Under the pieces are notes generated by a model. That model was given only the letters and a program-made list of their open reading frames with translations, was not told the DNA's origin and searched no databases. A stretch of DNA of 64,000 nucleotides from NCBI RefSeq assembly GCF_038632915.1, contig NZ_CP152050.1, positions 2,325,001 through 2,389,000 of the forward strand. The letters run 5' to 3'. The first letter of the stretch is position 1. Each line of letters opens with the position of its first letter. The DNA is from Paenisporosarcina sp. FSL H8-0542 (GTDB taxonomy: Bacteria; Bacillota; Bacilli; Bacillales_A; Planococcaceae). The position numbers and the translations under genes were made by a program. Shown here piece by piece: positions 63,649 through 64,000 of the stretch.

Positions 63649-64000
63649 ATGACAGACACTACGATTATCCGCTTTGACAACGTCACAAAATCATACGACA
63701 GCGCGACACCTGTGTTAAACAATGTGAGCTTTGAGATTGAACGCGGAAAATTTTATACATTACTCGGTCCTTCCGGCTGTGGAAAAACGACGATATTGCG
63801 ATTGATTGCCGGATTCATGGAACCGACCAGCGGCGAAATATATTTCAATGGCAAAAAAATCAACCATGTGCCCGCAAATGAACGACAAGTCAACACGGTT
63901 TTCCAAGACTATGCCCTCTTCCCTCACTTAAATGTATTTGAGAATGTGGCATTTGGATTACGTATCAAGAAGTTAAAAAAAGACGAGATTAATCGTCGAG
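63649..64000 (+). CDS. potA: Polyamine ABC transporter ATP-binding protein (N-terminal part)
   Basis: 117 codons visible of a PotA-type ATPase energising spermidine/putrescine import: Walker [10 protein letters not shown] (about 43-51), Q-loop [21 protein letters not shown] (around 85-105, in segments). The remainder runs off the right edge, where potBCD are expected. GGAGG precedes the ATG. Confidence 0.92.
   Translation, partial: MTDTTIIRFDNVTKSYDSATPVLNNVSFEIERGKFYTLLGPSGCGKTTILRLIAGFMEPTSGEIYFNGKKINHVPANERQVNTVFQDYALFPHLNVFENVAFGLRIKKLKKDEINRR

Overview
The window is chromosomal DNA from an AT-rich, endospore-lineage Bacillota. Gene order is that of Bacillus subtilis from rnjA/ktrC through pdhABCD, speA, typA, ftsW-pycA, ctaA-G and the ylb genes to mraZ. 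The lineage looks like Planococcaceae/Caryophanaceae (Sporosarcina, Lysinibacillus and relatives), mainly because of gene content and a second MurE discussed below. The species cannot be named from this window. No tRNA, rRNA, prophage, IS element or CRISPR array was seen.

Layout from left to right. 1-3.8 kb: mraZ (start of the division/cell-wall cluster that continues off the left edge) and a bacillithiol/pantothenate operon (panE, DUF3397, bshC). 3.8-7.1 kb: a biotin-dependent acyl-CoA carboxylase operon with a consensus CcpA (cre) site. 7.1-16.6 kb: ylb region (RsfA-type regulator, crotonase-fold protein, ylbN-rpmF, tmcAL, ylbL, ylbJ-like, coaD-rsmD, ylbG, GDPD, ylbF). 16.6-19.5 kb: an accessory block between ylbF and ylbC holding a thioesterase, a second MurE and an aspartokinase without ACT domains. 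19.4-22.2 kb: ylbC, yugN-like, AI-2E family transporter. 22.3-30.3 kb: caa3 oxidase and haem A synthesis. 30.4-35.4 kb: pycA, ftsW, ylaN. 35.5-44.4 kb: yla/ykt genes, typA, suhB, speA. 44.4-52.8 kb: polysaccharide deacetylase, pyruvate dehydrogenase, ykyA, def, HAD phosphatase. 52.8-55.8 kb: a complete miniature transcription unit for a 23-residue cationic peptide, then rpoY-rnjA and ktrC. 55.8-64 kb: heterodimeric ABC exporter, ykuV/ykuU redox pair, zinc-ribbon and CorA-like genes, and the start of a polyamine (pot) operon with its regulator.

Much of the window is central metabolism that fits together: pyruvate is oxidised by PDH or carboxylated by PycA, electrons go to the caa3 oxidase, and haem A is made by CtaA/CtaB. 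The cell-envelope and sporulation thread is the less ordinary part. The extra MurE keeps the residues that bind meso-diaminopimelate (DNPR, GKGHE), has a sigma-E-like promoter, and is divergent from a feedback-free aspartokinase. I infer a dedicated supply and ligation module for spore-cortex diaminopimelate in an organism whose vegetative wall probably uses lysine. Other items worth follow-up are the 23-residue amphipathic peptide gene, a 132-bp inverted-repeat element and related interspersed repeats, ResD-like sites phased at 11 bp upstream of ctaA, and paired direct repeats at the pot-operon promoter.
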